Shown one piece after another: positions 1 to 9,587 of a stretch of DNA of 64,000 nucleotides (positions are counted from its first letter, which is position 1; each line of letters opens with the position of its first letter). This DNA comes from Mycobacterium shimoidei. GTDB lineage: Bacteria; Actinomycetota; Actinomycetes; Mycobacteriales; Mycobacteriaceae. The position numbers and the translations under genes were made by a program. The notes beneath the pieces were generated by a model. That model saw nothing but the letters and a program-made list of their open reading frames with translations, was not told the DNA's origin and searched no databases. Location of the stretch: contig LQPU01000061.1 of assembly GCA_002101905.1 (NCBI GenBank), positions 58,030 to 122,029 on the forward strand. The letters are read 5' to 3'.

Positions 1-1106
<1,106 letters not shown>

Positions 1107-1110
<4 letters not shown>

Positions 1111-2351
1111 CCGTGTCCGCTGCCCTCCTCAGTGACCTCTGTGACTTGATCAGTCTCCAGGTCGACCCGGCGACGATGCCGGAGTCCCCTTACCTGGGCT
1201 TAGAGCATCTTGAACCTGGCCGTCTTCGAGCGACCGGCTTTGGGAGAGCGAGTGATGCCACGAGCCAGAAGGCCGCATTCGAGCCGGGTGATGTGCTCTA
1301 CGGAAAGCTGCGGCCGTACCTCGACAAGGCGGTGCTCGCGGATCGCGCTGGAGTTGCCACCACGGAGTTGTTAGTCCTCCGACCCAAGTTGGGCGTGAGC
1401 CCGGAGTACCTCGCATGTGTTGTTCACTCACCCGCTTTCGTCGAGTTCGCTATGCAAGGTGTGACCGGAGCCCAACACCCCCGAACTTCTTGGGTGCACA
1501 TCAGGACGTTCGAGTTGCCCGCCCACGACCGATCAGAGCAAGCATCTATCGCGAAGCTCCTGTGGAGCTTGTTCGAACTAAGCATGACAACGGAACAGGG
1601 CATCGCTAGTGCTTCCTGCTTGAAGCGGGCCGCAATGCAGCAGTTGTTCTCGCGGGGTCTGCGCGGGGAGGCGCAGAAAGAAACCGAGATCGGCCAAATC
1701 CCTGAGAGCTGGGAACTTGTTCCTTTGGGCGACCTCGGTCGTATCGGGAATGGTTCGACCCCGAAACGATCGACTGGTGCTTACTGGGACGGTGGGACTT
1801 TCCCATGGCTCAACAGCGCGAAGGTCTACGACCGTGACATCCAGGATGCAGACCAGTTCGTGACTGACGTGGCCCTGAAGGAGTGTCATCTCCCCGTGCT
1901 TGAGCCGGGAGCGGTTCTGGTGGCTATCACTGGACAAGGCAAAACCCTTGGTAATGCGGCCGTCCTCAGTATCCGCGCAACGATCAACCAACACCTCGCC
2001 TACCTTCAGACGGATCTTGAGAAGGCTGAACCAAAGTTCGTGCGCGCATACCTTGAGACTCAGTACGACCACTTGCGTGCGGTCGCTTCCGGCGGAGGTA
2101 GCACGAAGGGGGCGCTGACGTGCGGCTTCCTCCGCGGGATGACGGTGCCGCGGCCGCCAACCATCATCGAGCAGCAGGAGATTGCCCAGGTGCTGGACGT
2201 TCTCGACCGCAAGATTGAGCTGCTCGGCCGTAAGCGCGACGTGCTGGACCGGCTCTTCAAGGCGTTGCTGCACAAATTGATGACCGGCGAGATTTCGGTC
2301 GACGACTTCGACCTGAGCGCATTGCCGTCAATCGACGGGACTGCAACATGA
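1107..2351 (+). CDS. hsdS: Type I restriction-modification specificity subunit HsdS
   Basis: DNA sequence-recognition subunit of the type I system, 414 residues. It has the usual two-target-domain plan: a first recognition domain to about residue 160, a conserved helical spacer, a second recognition domain starting near 'IPESWELVPLGDLG', and a C-terminal helix ending close to 'LFKALLHKLMTGEI'. The ATG at 1107 overlaps the hsdM stop. An upstream in-frame start at 1038 would put 23 extra residues inside hsdM and is less likely. The gene ends in an ATGA overlap with hsdR. The recognition sequence cannot be read from the protein, because these domains are hypervariable. Confidence 0.92.
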
Positions 2352-5293
2352 GCCAGATCAAGATCTCCGAGGCCAAGTCGGTGCAGTTCCCGATGGTGAA
2401 GCACGCCTCAGCCGTCGGCTGGGTACAACTCACACCAGAGGAAGCCGAACGCATGCGTCGCGGTCGGGCCAACATGCTGTTCCCCGAGGTGCTGGAGAAC
2501 AAACTGCGGCAGTTCAACCCGTGGCTTACCGAGGACCAGGCCCGCGCGATCGTCGAGAGCATTGAAGCTCTGCCCGCCACGATCGAGGGTAACCGAGAGG
2601 TGTTGCGTTGGCTCCGAGGCGAACGTCAGTGGCACGACGAGAACGAACAGCGCCAGCGCCCGGTCCAGGTTGTCGAATTCGACCTACCCCACGAGAACGC
2701 CCTGCACGTCACATGGGAGTGGAAAATCGAGCCGCCCGCCCGGGCAAAGGGCAACCGCGCTGACGTCATGTTCCTCGTCAACGGCATCCCGGTCACCATC
2801 GTCGAGCACAAGAACCCGAAGGACCGCGACGCTCTTACCAAAGCCGTGACCCAGCTCCGGCGTTACGAGACGGAGACGCCAGAGCTCTTGGCTCAGACGC
2901 AGCTCCACAACGAGACCCACCTGATCGACTACTGGTACGGCGTCACGTGGAACATCAACCGCCGCATGCTCTTTAGGTGGAAGCACACGAGCGACGAGTC
3001 CTACCGCGATGCCGTGCAGGCGTTCTTCGAGCCGCGTGACTTCCTGCGCACTTTGCGCGAGTGGGTGCTCTTCTATGTCGAAGATGGTGAAACGAAGAAA
3101 TCGGTGCTTCGCGAGCACCAGCGCGGTGCAGTCGATGCGGTGGTCGAGCGGTGCGCCGACCAGGCGAAGAACCGGGGGCTGATCTGGCACACACAGGGCT
3201 CCGGCAAGACCTTCACCTTGCTAACGGCGGCGCAGTTGATCCTCAGCCAGAAGGACCGCTTTAAGAACGCAACCGTCATCCTCGTCGTTGACCGCACCGA
3301 GCTGGAGGGCCAGCTCAAGGAGTGGGTCGACCGACTGCTCGGCGAGATGCAGGCCAACGACATCCCAGTTCGGCGTGCCAACAGCAAGGATGACCTGCAA
3401 GACATCTTCGATTCCGACTTCCGTGGCCTGGTCGTCTCGATGATCCACAAGTTCGAGACAATCCGGAAGGAAAGCTCCAACCGCGACAACGTCTTTGTCT
3501 TCATCGACGAGGCTCACCGGTCGGTCGCTGCTGACCTCGGCTCATACCTCATGGCGGCGGTCCCAAACTCCACCATCATCGGCTTTACGGGTACCCCGGT
3601 CGGCGGGACACAAGGCGGTGGCACAAGTTCCTTCCAGATCTTCGGATCACAGGACGAAATGGGCTACCTACACAAGTACTCGATCATTGAGTCGATCGAG
3701 GACGAGACCACTCTGCCGATCAAGTACATGCTTGCGCCGTCGTCGATGTCCATGGCACCAGAGGACTTAGACGAGCAGTTCTACGCCCTTGCGTCCGACG
3801 AGGCCGTCACTGACATCGATGAACTCAACAAGGTACTCCAGCGAGCAGTTGGACTGCGCACCTTCCTCGGCTCTGACAGCCGCGTGGCGCAGGTGGCTGA
3901 GTTCGTCGCGAACCACTTCAATGAGAACGTAGATCCGCTGGGGTACAAGGCCTTTCTCGTCGCGGTCGACCGTGAGACGTGTGCAAAGTACAAGCGCGCG
4001 CTCGACAAGCTGCTGCCGCCCGAGTGGTCCGAGGTGGTCTACAGCAAGAATGCGAGCGATGTCGTCGACCGTCCCGACGTACATGAGCTCCAGCTTTCTG
4101 ATGACCGCGAGAGAGAGGTGCGCCGGCAGTTCAAGAAGGCCCATCAACAGCCCAAGATCCTTATCGTCACTGACAAGTTGCTCACCGGCTACGACGCGCC
4201 GATCTTGTACGCGATGTATCTCGATAAGCCGATGCGTGACCACGTCCTCCTCCAGGCGCTCGCGCGCGTGAACCGACCATATGTCGACAGCGACGGTGTG
4301 CAGAAGAAGGTGGGTCTCGTCGTAGACTTCGTTGGCATCTTGAAAGAACTTCACAAGGCGCTGCGGTTCGATTCCGCCGATGTGGAAGGCGCCCTGCAAG
4401 ACCTCGATGTGCTGATGGCAGATCTGCTGCTGAAGATCGACGCTGCTTCCACCGAGTACCTGCAGGTCACGAGCGGTCAAGGTGATGACGAGCAGTTAGA
4501 AGGCATCGTTTACGGCAAATTCGTATCGGAGGACGAGCGCAAGAAGTTTTTCGACGACTACCGCGACATCGAGGCGTTGTGGGAAATACTTTCGCCATCA
4601 GCGGAGTTGCGCGACCACATCGCGACTTACAAGCGCCTATCTGTTCTATACGCGGCCGTGCGAAACGCCTACTCCGAGGCGACCACGTTCACTGCCGATC
4701 TGGAGCACAAGACCAAGCGCCTGATCGAGGAGACCGCAGCTCAGGAAGGTCTCGGTAGGTTCACCAAGGTTGCCACGTTCGACGTCCCAACATTGGAGGC
4801 ACTGGGTAGGGACGACGCACCACCCGAGGAGAAGGTCTACAACCTGTTGCGTGGCTTACGCAAGGAGATGGAAGACAACCCGGCAGCCGCGGTGGCGCTC
4901 CAGAGCATCAAAGAAAGGGTCAACCGTGTCATCGAAAGTCTCGAAGAGCGCAAGGTCAACGGTCTCGCCGCACTCGATGAACTCAGAGCCCTCGCGGAGG
5001 AGAAGGACAGACTACGCGAGTTCGCTGAGCAGAGCGGACTCTCGGATCGTGCCTTCGGCATCTACTCGGCACTAAGTACCGAGCCGTCCTTGAGTGGGCT
5101 GAAGGTCGACATCCAGACGATCGCGGTGAGCATCGAAGTCGCAGTAGAGCAGTTTCCACACTGGCGACAGAACCCCGACGAACGACGTCGCCTGCGCAGC
5201 GGACTATACAAACCCCTGCTGGACAGTCAGGTCCCCGCGAAGTCCTGCACCGAGATCATCGACAACGTTATGAACGTCCTGGAGAAGGTCTGA
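2348..5293 (+). CDS. hsdR: Type I restriction endonuclease subunit HsdR
   Basis: ATP-dependent translocase and nuclease subunit, 981 residues, a normal length. Seen: an N-terminal PD-(D/E)XK nuclease domain with D139 and the E153-x-K155 pair ('VEHK'); Walker A 'HTQGSGKT' at residues 281-288; the DEAH box at 387-390; motif III 'GFTGTPVG' near 412-419; and the helicase motif VI-like segment 'QALARVNRPY'. The C-terminal part is charged and helical, as expected for the region docking on the methylase. The ATGA overlap with hsdS and the TGATG overlap with the next gene make a four-gene coupled operon. All catalytic motifs are intact, so the system is probably functional if the upstream end of hsdM is complete. 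Confidence 0.95.
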   Translation: MSQIKISEAKSVQFPMVKHASAVGWVQLTPEEAERMRRGRANMLFPEVLENKLRQFNPWLTEDQARAIVESIEALPATIEGNREVLRWLRGERQWHDENEQRQRPVQVVEFDLPHENALHVTWEWKIEPPARAKGNRADVMFLVNGIPVTIVEHKNPKDRDALTKAVTQLRRYETETPELLAQTQLHNETHLIDYWYGVTWNINRRMLFRWKHTSDESYRDAVQAFFEPRDFLRTLREWVLFYVEDGETKKSVLREHQRGAVDAVVERCADQAKNRGLIWHTQGSGKTFTLLTAAQLILSQKDRFKNATVILVVDRTELEGQLKEWVDRLLGEMQANDIPVRRANSKDDLQDIFDSDFRGLVVSMIHKFETIRKESSNRDNVFVFIDEAHRSVAADLGSYLMAAVPNSTIIGFTGTPVGGTQGGGTSSFQIFGSQDEMGYLHKYSIIESIEDETTLPIKYMLAPSSMSMAPEDLDEQFYALASDEAVTDIDELNKVLQRAVGLRTFLGSDSRVAQVAEFVANHFNENVDPLGYKAFLVAVDRETCAKYKRALDKLLPPEWSEVVYSKNASDVVDRPDVHELQLSDDREREVRRQFKKAHQQPKILIVTDKLLTGYDAPILYAMYLDKPMRDHVLLQALARVNRPYVDSDGVQKKVGLVVDFVGILKELHKALRFDSADVEGALQDLDVLMADLLLKIDAASTEYLQVTSGQGDDEQLEGIVYGKFVSEDERKKFFDDYRDIEALWEILSPSAELRDHIATYKRLSVLYAAVRNAYSEATTFTADLEHKTKRLIEETAAQEGLGRFTKVATFDVPTLEALGRDDAPPEEKVYNLLRGLRKEMEDNPAAAVALQSIKERVNRVIESLEERKVNGLAALDELRALAEEKDRLREFAEQSGLSDRAFGIYSALSTEPSLSGLKVDIQTIAVSIEVAVEQFPHWRQNPDERRRLRSGLYKPLLDSQVPAKSCTEIIDNVMNVLEKV

Positions 5294-5622
5294 TGGCAAG
5301 GCCAAAGATGAGGCTGACCGCCGACCAAGCGCTCACCCGGAAGGCCATGGCGTGGGCAACCAAAATTCGAGTAAATCCTTCGCGCATCGTGATCACCCAG
5401 CTGACTACGAAGTGGGGCTCGTGCGCGCCAGACGGTGTGATTACATTCGCGCAGGACCTGGTCGACATGCCAGCGGCCTTCCAGGACTACGTCGTCGTCC
5501 ACGAACTGCTCCACCTGCGCTACCGCTCCCACGGCAAAGCCTTCACCGCGATGATGACTGCGCTCGTCCCCGGCTGGCGCGAGCTGGAGGCATCGAACTC
5601 AGTGAGGGAGGTGCACAGATGA
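5293..5622 (+). CDS. YgjP/DUF45-type zinc metallopeptidase
   Basis: A 109-residue protein of the YgjP (DUF45, SprT/M48-like) family. Seen: the 'WGSC' segment at residues 41-44 and the zinc-binding HExxH helix 'HELLHL' (H70, E71, H74), followed by 'RYRSHGKAF', where H80 is a likely third ligand. YgjP-family proteins are often encoded beside type I restriction genes, and here the ATG shares its A with the hsdR stop codon, so translation is coupled. The substrate is unknown; a role in turnover of the restriction complex is only a guess. The protein is short relative to typical members (around 230 residues), so it holds mainly the catalytic core. The 235 bases after it hold no convincing gene. 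Confidence 0.8.
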   Translation: MARPKMRLTADQALTRKAMAWATKIRVNPSRIVITQLTTKWGSCAPDGVITFAQDLVDMPAAFQDYVVVHELLHLRYRSHGKAFTAMMTALVPGWRELEASNSVREVHR

Positions 5623-5857
5623 TTTCTGCGGAATTGTCGGGTGTGATGCGCCCCGTGTCGGACTGGCAGGACGGCTGAACTGGAAGCGGCATCCCGATTG
5701 GGCGCACCGGCTCAGCGGCCAGGACCCGAGGTAGTGGAAAGCACCCTAACCGCGGTGAGGGGCTGGATACGACTCGTTTTTGCCGCATAAAGGCGTGTGC
5801 CGTTGGCGGTAAACTCCTGCGCAAACGGCTTAAATCTGCAGGCCAACAGATCGGGCG

Positions 5858-6196
5858 ATGGTGATGGATGGCAACTTGGAGGTCGACGCAGTCCACCTGC
5901 GGTTGGCGGGCCAGGAGGCTGACACGCATGCCGATAATTTCTTGGCGGGGCACGTGGCCGCCCACGAGCGCATCGCAGCTGCGCAGACTGGGTTCATCGG
6001 GGAAAGTGCGGCGGCGTTAGCGGAGCTAGCGGCACATTGGAAGGACGAGACCGCGGCCCACCACCGCGAGGTGTCCGAGCATGCCGAAAAGTTTCGGACA
6101 GCCGCCGGCGAATACGAAACCACCGACACCGACGCGGAGGCGACCATTGACGCCACCGTCTCCGACCTGGCCGAGCGTATGGGCATGGGGATGTGA
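5858..6196 (+). CDS. EspC-like ESX/type VII secretion partner protein
   Basis: A 112-residue acidic, helical protein resembling the EspC-type ESX secretion-associated family (PF10824-like). The middle carries 'AAHWKDE', with the turn Trp but no following Gly. The C-terminal end carries 'YETTD' (Y86 to D90), which fits the YxxxD/E export signal of type VII substrates. The following gene begins 3 bases after this stop and encodes a WxG-bearing protein, so the two probably form a co-secreted heterodimer. Start: ATG at 5858 or 5864; neither has a strong ribosome binding site. The family assignment is by pattern, not by alignment. Confidence 0.7.
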   Translation: MVMDGNLEVDAVHLRLAGQEADTHADNFLAGHVAAHERIAAAQTGFIGESAAALAELAAHWKDETAAHHREVSEHAEKFRTAAGEYETTDTDAEATIDATVSDLAERMGMGM

Positions 6197-6199
6197 CTG

Positions 6200-7957
6200 G
6201 TGGGGTTGAGCATCGCCGATCTGCAGGAGTGGGATCCCGAACAGATCACCGAGTTCGCCGAGGCCGCCGCAGCACGAGCCCGACACAGCCGCGAAGCCGC
6301 ACAAAACATCCCTAACCTGTCGGTGTTCACGACCTGGCACGGCGAAGCCAGCACCACCGCCCAGGACGCGCTGGCCAAGACCAGCGGCAAAATGGAACTC
6401 TCGGCGCAAGACGCGTTCAAAGTCGCGCTGGGCGCCGGGCATGCCGCGCAGGAAGTCGCGGCGGCCAAAAAACAACTCGCCGACATCTTCGACGAGGCAA
6501 ACGCCACCCCGGCAGTGCACATCGACACCAAAACCAACACGGTGGCCCCACCGGACACCAGCGGATGGGCCGATGAGGATGTCGCGAAGGTCAAGGCCAA
6601 AGTCGAAGACCTGCAACACAAGATCACGACGCTGATGGCCACCGCCGACAAAGCGAACGCCGATCTGGCGGCGGTGCTGCGCGCGGGCACCGGAAGCCAA
6701 TCACCGGATGCCGCCGCCCAGTCGCCAGATGGTGCCGCACCGGCGCAAGCCCGACCGACTCCTGCACCTGGCGGCGCCGACCCGGCGGGAAAGCCACCGA
6801 CGCTGGAAGACCTCATGCTGGGCCGGGGTGGTCAGCCTGCCGGGCAACAGCCTGCACCGGGCAGCCTGCCCGACCTGCTGGCCCGGCTCAACCAGCCCGC
6901 TCCCCCTGGTGCGCCAGCGCCGCAGCTCAACTCCGCAGAGGTGGAGAGCTTCAAGGCGATGGCTCGCGAAACCATGGCGCGCGACGGCGTACCACCGGAT
7001 CAGATCGAGGCACGCCTGAATGCGATGACGGCGAACGTCCAGCAGTGGATGAACAACGGTGGGCCCCACTACGTTCCACCCCAGCCTCACCGGCCACCGC
7101 CGCCGGGATTCGGCGAAGGATTCGGTGACCGCTGGCGGGCTACCGAACAGGGGATCAAAAACCTCATCGGGCAAGGCGGACCCGGCGCGCCCGGCGTACT
7201 TGAGTCCTGGGAACAGATGCTCAAAGGCACCGCCGAGACTGTCCAAAACCCGGTAGGCGCGGCGGCCGGCGAAATCGCAAACGCGGTCGGCTCACCAAAC
7301 CCCGCCTATTACGCCGGCGGCAAAGCCGCCGACGCCGCCGTCGCCCTGCCCGGAATGCTCTTCGGCGGCGAAGGAGCAGCGATTGCAGGCGAAGTCGGCG
7401 AGATTGGCCCCGGTGTCCTCGAAACCGGCCCAGCAGTCGGGCCGCATGCACCACTCGGCTTCGAGCATCTCCCCGCCTACAATCCGTGGGCAGAGCAGGC
7501 CGCCATGGACCTCAATTACGCGTTCGCGCACGGAGGCCCGACCCCCGAGCTCAGCCAGCAACTCGCCGACATGTCCACCCACTACATCGGCGACAACCCA
7601 GACCGAGTAGTCCTAGGTAAGTGGGATGGCCCGGAGGGCGGCTACATCGGGGAAGCCAGAGCCAACGGCGGAATCTACTTCGACACGGGCAACCCAACCT
7701 GGGACGCGCTCACCAGCGGGCTCGGTACCGAGCGCGGCGACGCGCTAGTCTGGCAAGTCAACGAGCAGTTCCTCCGCGACAAAATGGAAAGCGGTATACC
7801 CCGCATCGAATACACGGTAAACGAGCAATATCCCTCACTTGAGGCAGTTCTGCAGAAATTCCCAGACTCATTTTCTGCGAAAGAAATCGAGTTTCTCGTA
7901 GAGAATGCACCAGAGTACGGGTATCGCCGTGTCGGCAACGCATGGGTAAAGGATTGA
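6200..7957 (+). CDS. Putative type VII-secreted polymorphic toxin with WXG100-like N-terminus
   Basis: A 585-residue protein with a GTG start 3 bases after the EspC-like gene. The N-terminal 130 or so residues are helical and carry a WxG turn ('TTWHGEAS', W46, G48), as in WXG100-like substrates. Residues about 170-235 and 285-310 are Pro/Gly/Ala-rich linkers. Residues about 340-415 are Gly/Ala-rich. The last 160 residues, from about 'YNPWAEQAAMDLN', are a different, more charged domain containing 'RVVLGKWDG', 'NGGIYFDTG' and 'WQVNEQFL'. This layout (secretion head, linker, variable tail, followed by a small gene overlapping the 3' end) is that of polymorphic toxins. The tail does not match the TNT NAD-glycohydrolase motif I would expect in CpnT. 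A nuclease of the barnase/EndoU/RelE group is possible but unproven. Confidence 0.65.
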   Translation: MGLSIADLQEWDPEQITEFAEAAAARARHSREAAQNIPNLSVFTTWHGEASTTAQDALAKTSGKMELSAQDAFKVALGAGHAAQEVAAAKKQLADIFDEANATPAVHIDTKTNTVAPPDTSGWADEDVAKVKAKVEDLQHKITTLMATADKANADLAAVLRAGTGSQSPDAAAQSPDGAAPAQARPTPAPGGADPAGKPPTLEDLMLGRGGQPAGQQPAPGSLPDLLARLNQPAPPGAPAPQLNSAEVESFKAMARETMARDGVPPDQIEARLNAMTANVQQWMNNGGPHYVPPQPHRPPPPGFGEGFGDRWRATEQGIKNLIGQGGPGAPGVLESWEQMLKGTAETVQNPVGAAAGEIANAVGSPNPAYYAGGKAADAAVALPGMLFGGEGAAIAGEVGEIGPGVLETGPAVGPHAPLGFEHLPAYNPWAEQAAMDLNYAFAHGGPTPELSQQLADMSTHYIGDNPDRVVLGKWDGPEGGYIGEARANGGIYFDTGNPTWDALTSGLGTERGDALVWQVNEQFLRDKMESGIPRIEYTVNEQYPSLEAVLQKFPDSFSAKEIEFLVENAPEYGYRRVGNAWVKD

Positions 7958-8382
7958 CCGTGGCAGGGGACTTCCTACAAGATGTGCAGGCAGTCATTGG
8001 ACCTTTCTTGTCCGATTTGGGTTTCACCAGCGATGGGGTCGACAGCGCTGTTAACGAAGGCGGCCCGAAGGGTTCGGTTGCCTACTATCGAGGCCAAGAC
8101 TGTAAAATTCAGGTCTACCACTCCTCGCGAGAAGGCGAAATCAATGCGATGATCGCCCCACTAGATGCGCCGAATGAGTACGGTCTCTACAATGGATCCG
8201 GGAAGTGGCACTATTTCAATGATTTCACCGATATACCCGACCTGCCTCTAGAAGAACTCGTACGGAAGCTCCGCGCGGAGCGAGCCAACTTCGAAACTAC
8301 TCCGGAACGGCTCGAATGGCTAAAGCGGCGCATAGCCCGCGACTTTGATTCAGCGCGTACCGCAATAGTGGAAGGACGGTGA
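7942..8382 (+). CDS. Candidate immunity protein for the upstream toxin
   Basis: A 146-residue cytoplasmic-type protein without signal peptide or membrane segment, rich in acidic residues. I do not recognise the family. Its ATG lies inside the last codons of the toxin gene; a GTG at 7960, 2 bases after the toxin stop, is an alternative start giving 140 residues. Small soluble proteins encoded immediately after a polymorphic toxin are usually its inhibitor, which is the only basis for the call. Codon use is less GC-rich than in the flanking core genes, consistent with accessory DNA. Confidence 0.5.
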   Translation: MGKGLTVAGDFLQDVQAVIGPFLSDLGFTSDGVDSAVNEGGPKGSVAYYRGQDCKIQVYHSSREGEINAMIAPLDAPNEYGLYNGSGKWHYFNDFTDIPDLPLEELVRKLRAERANFETTPERLEWLKRRIARDFDSARTAIVEGR

Positions 8383-8452
8383 AACCTGAGGACGACTGGA
8401 ATCGCCCCGGCTACCCTCTCGTCCCGGCGTTATTTGGCGTGCACTGGTGAGT

Positions 8453-8499
8453 TGTCAAGGCTCGACCTACGTCGACCACTCCGGGCTGTGGCCTTGACA
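8453..8499. repeat. Inverted repeat with possible promoter
   Basis: TGTCAAGGC at 8453-8461 and GCCTTGACA at 8491-8499 are perfect 9-base inverted copies; extended outward they match at 11 of 13 positions. The right arm contains TTGACA (8494-8499), and a TACTGT hexamer follows at 8521-8526. The repeat could therefore be an operator over the promoter of the gene starting at 8596, or a terminator-type hairpin after the immunity gene. The spacing between the hexamers (21 bases) is longer than ideal. Confidence 0.35.
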
Positions 8500-8595
8500 G
8501 TTCAGCCGGGCGAGCGCCGATACTGTAGTTGTGGCAGCGGGGATGTTTCTCCGCATTCATCCATTGGACGCGGCGTAGGTGGTGCGGGAACAAAC

Positions 8596-8898
8596 ATGAC
8601 AATAGAAAACTTTAGCGGTGCGGTCGAGGGGGCTTTTGCAACCGGAAATTCGGCTTACGGCCCTGGATTCGACAGCCGCGAGGTCATCGCTCGTTACGGC
8701 GAAGAGGATGGTGGCGCGCTGATCGAGAAGATTCAATCGTTGATGCAAGAGGCTATGCGGATGGACGTTGATTGGACAAAATATGACCTTGCCGGCTCGC
8801 AAGCCAATGTCGCAAGTCGGCTGCGGGAGAACCATCCCGAGCTGACGCCGGAAGCGACCGAATGGTTCGGTCGGTATTTCAGCTTTCAGAATCGCTGA
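8596..8898 (+). CDS. Hypothetical small protein, possible second immunity gene
   Basis: A 100-residue protein of no family I can name. The start at ATG 8596 is chosen because upstream in-frame sequence crosses the inverted repeat and looks non-coding. The C-terminal pattern 'HPELTPEATEWFGRYFSF' resembles the end of small proteins found beside polymorphic toxins in other actinobacteria, but this is from memory and not a homology result. It lies 213 bases downstream of the immunity candidate with its own possible promoter, so it may be an orphan immunity gene or unrelated cargo. Confidence 0.5.
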   Translation: MTIENFSGAVEGAFATGNSAYGPGFDSREVIARYGEEDGGALIEKIQSLMQEAMRMDVDWTKYDLAGSQANVASRLRENHPELTPEATEWFGRYFSFQNR

Positions 8899-8939
8899 TA
8901 CTAATAAGTCATGGTCATTGACGAGGCAGCGCTTAAGGC

Positions 8940-9587
8940 ATGGTAAAAGCGGTCGTCTTCGATGTCGGTGAGACGCTTGTCGATGAGACGCGGGAGTATG
9001 GAACTTGGGCGGACTGGCTCGGAGTGCCCCGCCACACGTTTGTATCGGTATTTGGTGCTGTTATTGCGTCAGGCAAAGATTATCGGAACACATTCCAGGT
9101 GTTTAAACCGGGATTTGATTTGACCAAGGAGCGGGAGGCCAGGGCCGCGGCTGGACAACCCGAGTGGTTTGGAGAAGACGACCTCTATCCAGACGTACGC
9201 CCGACGTTATCGGCTCTTAGAACCGCTGGGTTTTGGGTCGGCATCGCCGGTAACCAGACGGCCCGGGCGGGCGGCCTTCTCCGCGCTCTCGATCTCCCCA
9301 CTGATTTCATTGCCACTTCTGATGATTGGGGCGTGGAGAAGCCCGACGTAATGTTCTTCGAGACGCTTATTGAGGCGGCGCCAACAGATGACCCTTCACA
9401 GATTGTGTACGTGGGTGATCGCATTGATAATGACCTGCGGCCGGCCAAAGCAGCTGGGTTGAAGACTATTTTTGTCCAGCGCGGTCCGTGGGGTTGGATA
9501 TTTCGTGACTCTCCCGAACTAGATCAAGCCGCGGATTGGCGGGTAAAAGGTCTGGCTGAGGTTGTTGATTTATTCGCTGCTAGCTAA
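8940..9587 (+). CDS. HAD-family hydrolase
   Basis: A 215-residue haloacid dehalogenase-superfamily hydrolase, probably a phosphatase acting on a small metabolite. Seen: motif I 'FDVGET' with nucleophile D8; motif II around 'GNQT'; motif III Lys in 'EKPDVMFF'; motif IV 'YVGDRIDND' with the metal-binding acidic pair. The substrate cannot be inferred. The 3' end overlaps the convergent regulator gene by 8 bases. It lies within the accessory region, between the toxin locus and the integrative module, and could be cargo of either. Confidence 0.85.
   Translation: MVKAVVFDVGETLVDETREYGTWADWLGVPRHTFVSVFGAVIASGKDYRNTFQVFKPGFDLTKEREARAAAGQPEWFGEDDLYPDVRPTLSALRTAGFWVGIAGNQTARAGGLLRALDLPTDFIATSDDWGVEKPDVMFFETLIEAAPTDDPSQIVYVGDRIDNDLRPAKAAGLKTIFVQRGPWGWIFRDSPELDQAADWRVKGLAEVVDLFAAS

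Noticed and set aside
9138..9148. GGCCAGGGCCG, an 11-base match to the tRNA-Phe 3' end, as a possible attL
   Set aside because: Too short, lies inside the HAD coding sequence, and does not continue into the rest of the tRNA sequence.
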